64,000 bases of DNA from RH-AL1 sp965198495 (GTDB taxonomy: Bacteria; Pseudomonadota; Alphaproteobacteria; Rhizobiales; Beijerinckiaceae): the NCBI GenBank assembly GCA_965198495.1, contig CBDAPL010000001.1, forward strand, positions 744,001-808,000. The letters are read 5' to 3'. A program made the position numbers and the translations under genes. This document shows positions 62,957 through 64,000 of the stretch, piece by piece. The notes below the pieces were generated by a model. It did not search any database, was not told where the DNA came from, and saw nothing but the letters and a program-made list of their open reading frames with translations. Position 1 is the stretch's first letter; the number at the start of each line of letters is the position of its first letter.

Positions 62957-63357
62957 CGAGAACCCGCCGCGTCGCTTGCGGCGGGAACCTCGCGCGGTCG
63001 ACCTTCGCTGTCGACGGCGACGACGACGAATACCGCTTCGACGATCTTCTTTTGAACCGGTTCGCGCGGGTCGCAGGCCCATGCCTCCAGCATCAGGTGC
63101 ATCGACGTGCGGCCGACCCGTGCGACAGTGCCGAAGACTTTGAAATCCTCGCCGACGCGCAGAGGCGCCACAAACCGCAACGACTCGATGGCGACAGTGT
63201 TCGCAGAGCCGCGCGAACGGTCCATGGCGACGATCCCAGCCGCCTTGTCGAGTTGAGCAAGGATCCAGCCGCCAAAAATGCCGCCGTTGAGGTTTGCCTC
63301 CGAAGGCATCGTCAGCGTCCGCACCACCGGTTGCCCGTCAGGCCCGCTTTGGCTCAA
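62953..63357 (-). CDS. acyl-CoA thioesterase (YciA-like hot-dog)
   Basis: A 134-residue hot-dog protein with PVVRTLTMPSEANLNGGIFGGWILAQLDKAAG at the start, the YciA-type signature containing the catalytic Asp (in QLDKAAG), then RFVAPLRVGEDFKVFGTV. It hydrolyses acyl-CoA to free acid and CoA. The TTG at 63357 is chosen: it overlaps the RidA stop as TTGA, is preceded by GAGG and gives the usual YciA N-terminus; the open frame upstream to 63537 is extraneous. Confidence 0.85.
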   Translation of the reverse strand: MSQSGPDGQPVVRTLTMPSEANLNGGIFGGWILAQLDKAAGIVAMDRSRGSANTVAIESLRFVAPLRVGEDFKVFGTVARVGRTSMHLMLEAWACDPREPVQKKIVEAVFVVVAVDSEGRPREVPAASDAAGSR

Positions 63358-63761
63358 AGAGTCCTCGCGCGCGGGACGATCGCCGTCGCCTCGATCTCGA
63401 TCATCGCCTCCCGCTCGACGAGGCGGACAACTTGGACCGTCGTCATTGACGGGAAATTTCGGCCGAAGATCGCCCTGTAGGCGGTCCCAAGCCCCTTTAG
63501 GTCCGCAAGATAGGCGTCGATGTCTGTGACGAACCACGTCAGTCGCACAACGTGCTCAGGGCCGGCGCCAGCTTCGGCTAGGATATCGACGATGTTCGCG
63601 AACGTCTGGCTGGCCTGCGGGACGAACCCGAGAGGGAACTTGCCGTCCAGATCCCAGCCGACGACACCGCCTGTCACGACGAACAGCCCGTCGCCCGCCA
63701 TCCCGTTGGCGTAACCTTTCGCATCTGGCCAGCCGGCAGGGTGCAATATGCGGTTGGCCAT
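63354..63761 (-). CDS. RidA family protein
   Basis: A 135-residue RidA/YjgF-type protein: ILHPAGWPDAKGYANGMAG at the start, FANIVDILAEAGAGPEHVVRLTWFVTD, then MTTVQVVRLVEREAMIEIEATAIVP at the C-terminus with its conserved Glu. RidA members hydrolyse reactive enamines and imines; the Arg typical of archetypal RidA is in VRLTWF here. ATG 63761 follows GGGAGG. It is translationally coupled to the thioesterase (TTGA). The pair could clean up products of the catabolic region. Confidence 0.9.
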   Translation of the reverse strand: MANRILHPAGWPDAKGYANGMAGDGLFVVTGGVVGWDLDGKFPLGFVPQASQTFANIVDILAEAGAGPEHVVRLTWFVTDIDAYLADLKGLGTAYRAIFGRNFPSMTTVQVVRLVEREAMIEIEATAIVPRARTL

Positions 63762-63849
63762 TTGCGAGACCTCCCGCGCTCGGGGGGGAGACTCGTCGAC
63801 AGTATCGGTTCGCAAGCTCGGCACCTCCCGCTGACTATCTTCGGTGCTC

Positions 63850-64000
63850 TCAAGCCGGGTCGACAAGATCACCGCGAGCATGCTTCTTAGGGCGAGCTTT
63901 CTTCTGCAGCTCCAGCTGCTTCTCGCGCTGCTTGCCCAACTCCCGACGCGCCTGGCCTGTGCCCGACAGATATGCATCCGGCCACGATTGATTGCGCGCC
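63850..64000 (-). CDS. C-terminal end of an unidentified gene, cut by the window
   Basis: A minus-strand frame is open from the right edge and ends at TGA 63850-63852, giving 49 residues: SWPDAYLSGTGQARRELGKQ, then a Glu/Lys/Gln-rich helix and a basic KKARPKKHARGDLVDP tail. The composition is that of a charged helical C-terminus and not of chance DNA, but the family cannot be told from this fragment. It lies 88 bp upstream of RidA on the same strand and could be the first gene of the same transcription unit. Confidence 0.5.
   Translation of the reverse strand, partial: ARNQSWPDAYLSGTGQARRELGKQREKQLELQKKARPKKHARGDLVDPA

Overview
The window is about 64 kb of GC-rich DNA (roughly 64-65 % G+C by eye) with dense, often overlapping genes. 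Gene content points to an alphaproteobacterium of the Hyphomicrobiales (Rhizobiales), possibly near Beijerinckiaceae or Methylobacteriaceae; that placement is inference. Supporting signs are DUF2852, DUF1328 and DUF2934 proteins, a short membrane protein ending in the order-typical GRTGC-like tail, and two candidate EcfG-type (general stress response) promoters. No rRNA, tRNA, IS element, phage gene or CRISPR array was recognised.

Positions 1-33.6 kb are ordinary chromosomal background: small stress or membrane proteins (DUF1097, DUF2934, DUF1328), a DUF1223 protein with an apparent frameshift in its signal peptide, an exported MsrB-MsrA repair pair, and a 1140-residue fusion of lysophospholipid transporter, acyltransferase and acyl-ACP synthetase. 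These are followed by a cystathionine beta-lyase, an SDR, a parvulin isomerase, a decayed two-receiver signalling gene, the adenine/methylthioadenosine salvage pair mtnP-apt, Dps, gluconokinase, a YbgC-type thioesterase and the 5-oxoprolinase operon pxpABC. The stretch ends with a quinone oxidoreductase, a GH15 glycosidase, RlmN, an M32 carboxypeptidase, an XRE regulator, a cold-shock protein and a lipoprotein of the PBP-activator/Leu-binding fold.

Positions 34-64 kb look like a catabolic region. The first block (34.1-42.7 kb) holds an IorA-like TPP/Fe-S 2-oxoacid oxidoreductase with no partner subunit, two head-to-head phytoene-desaturase-like flavoenzymes (one frameshifted), an OYE-type flavin oxidoreductase, a VOC protein and an alpha/beta hydrolase. 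The second block (43.1-53.2 kb) is the most interesting part. A MarR regulator is divergent from an enamidase homologue. After a 160 bp gap comes a tightly overlapping operon: 6-hydroxynicotinate reductase homologue, UPF0280 protein, two DUF1185 (AA_synth) paralogues and a complete Liv-type ABC importer. The two enzymes match consecutive steps of reductive nicotinate degradation (6-hydroxynicotinate to tetrahydro-6-oxonicotinate to a ring-opened 2-formylglutarate), but no nicotinate hydroxylase is present and three accessory proteins are of unknown role. Two near-palindromic 16-mers before the enamidase and reductase genes could be MarR operators.

The third block (53.5-64 kb) contains an outer-membrane porin, a five-gene peptide/nickel-type ABC importer, a cyclase-family (kynurenine formamidase-like) metal hydrolase, a stand-alone AsnC ligand-binding domain, a second MarR regulator, a hot-dog thioesterase and a RidA-family deaminase. 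A reasonable reading is import of a nitrogen-containing ring compound or its derivative, ring reduction and hydrolysis, imine/enamine clean-up by RidA, and entry of acyl products into central metabolism. The substrate is not determined by the sequence.
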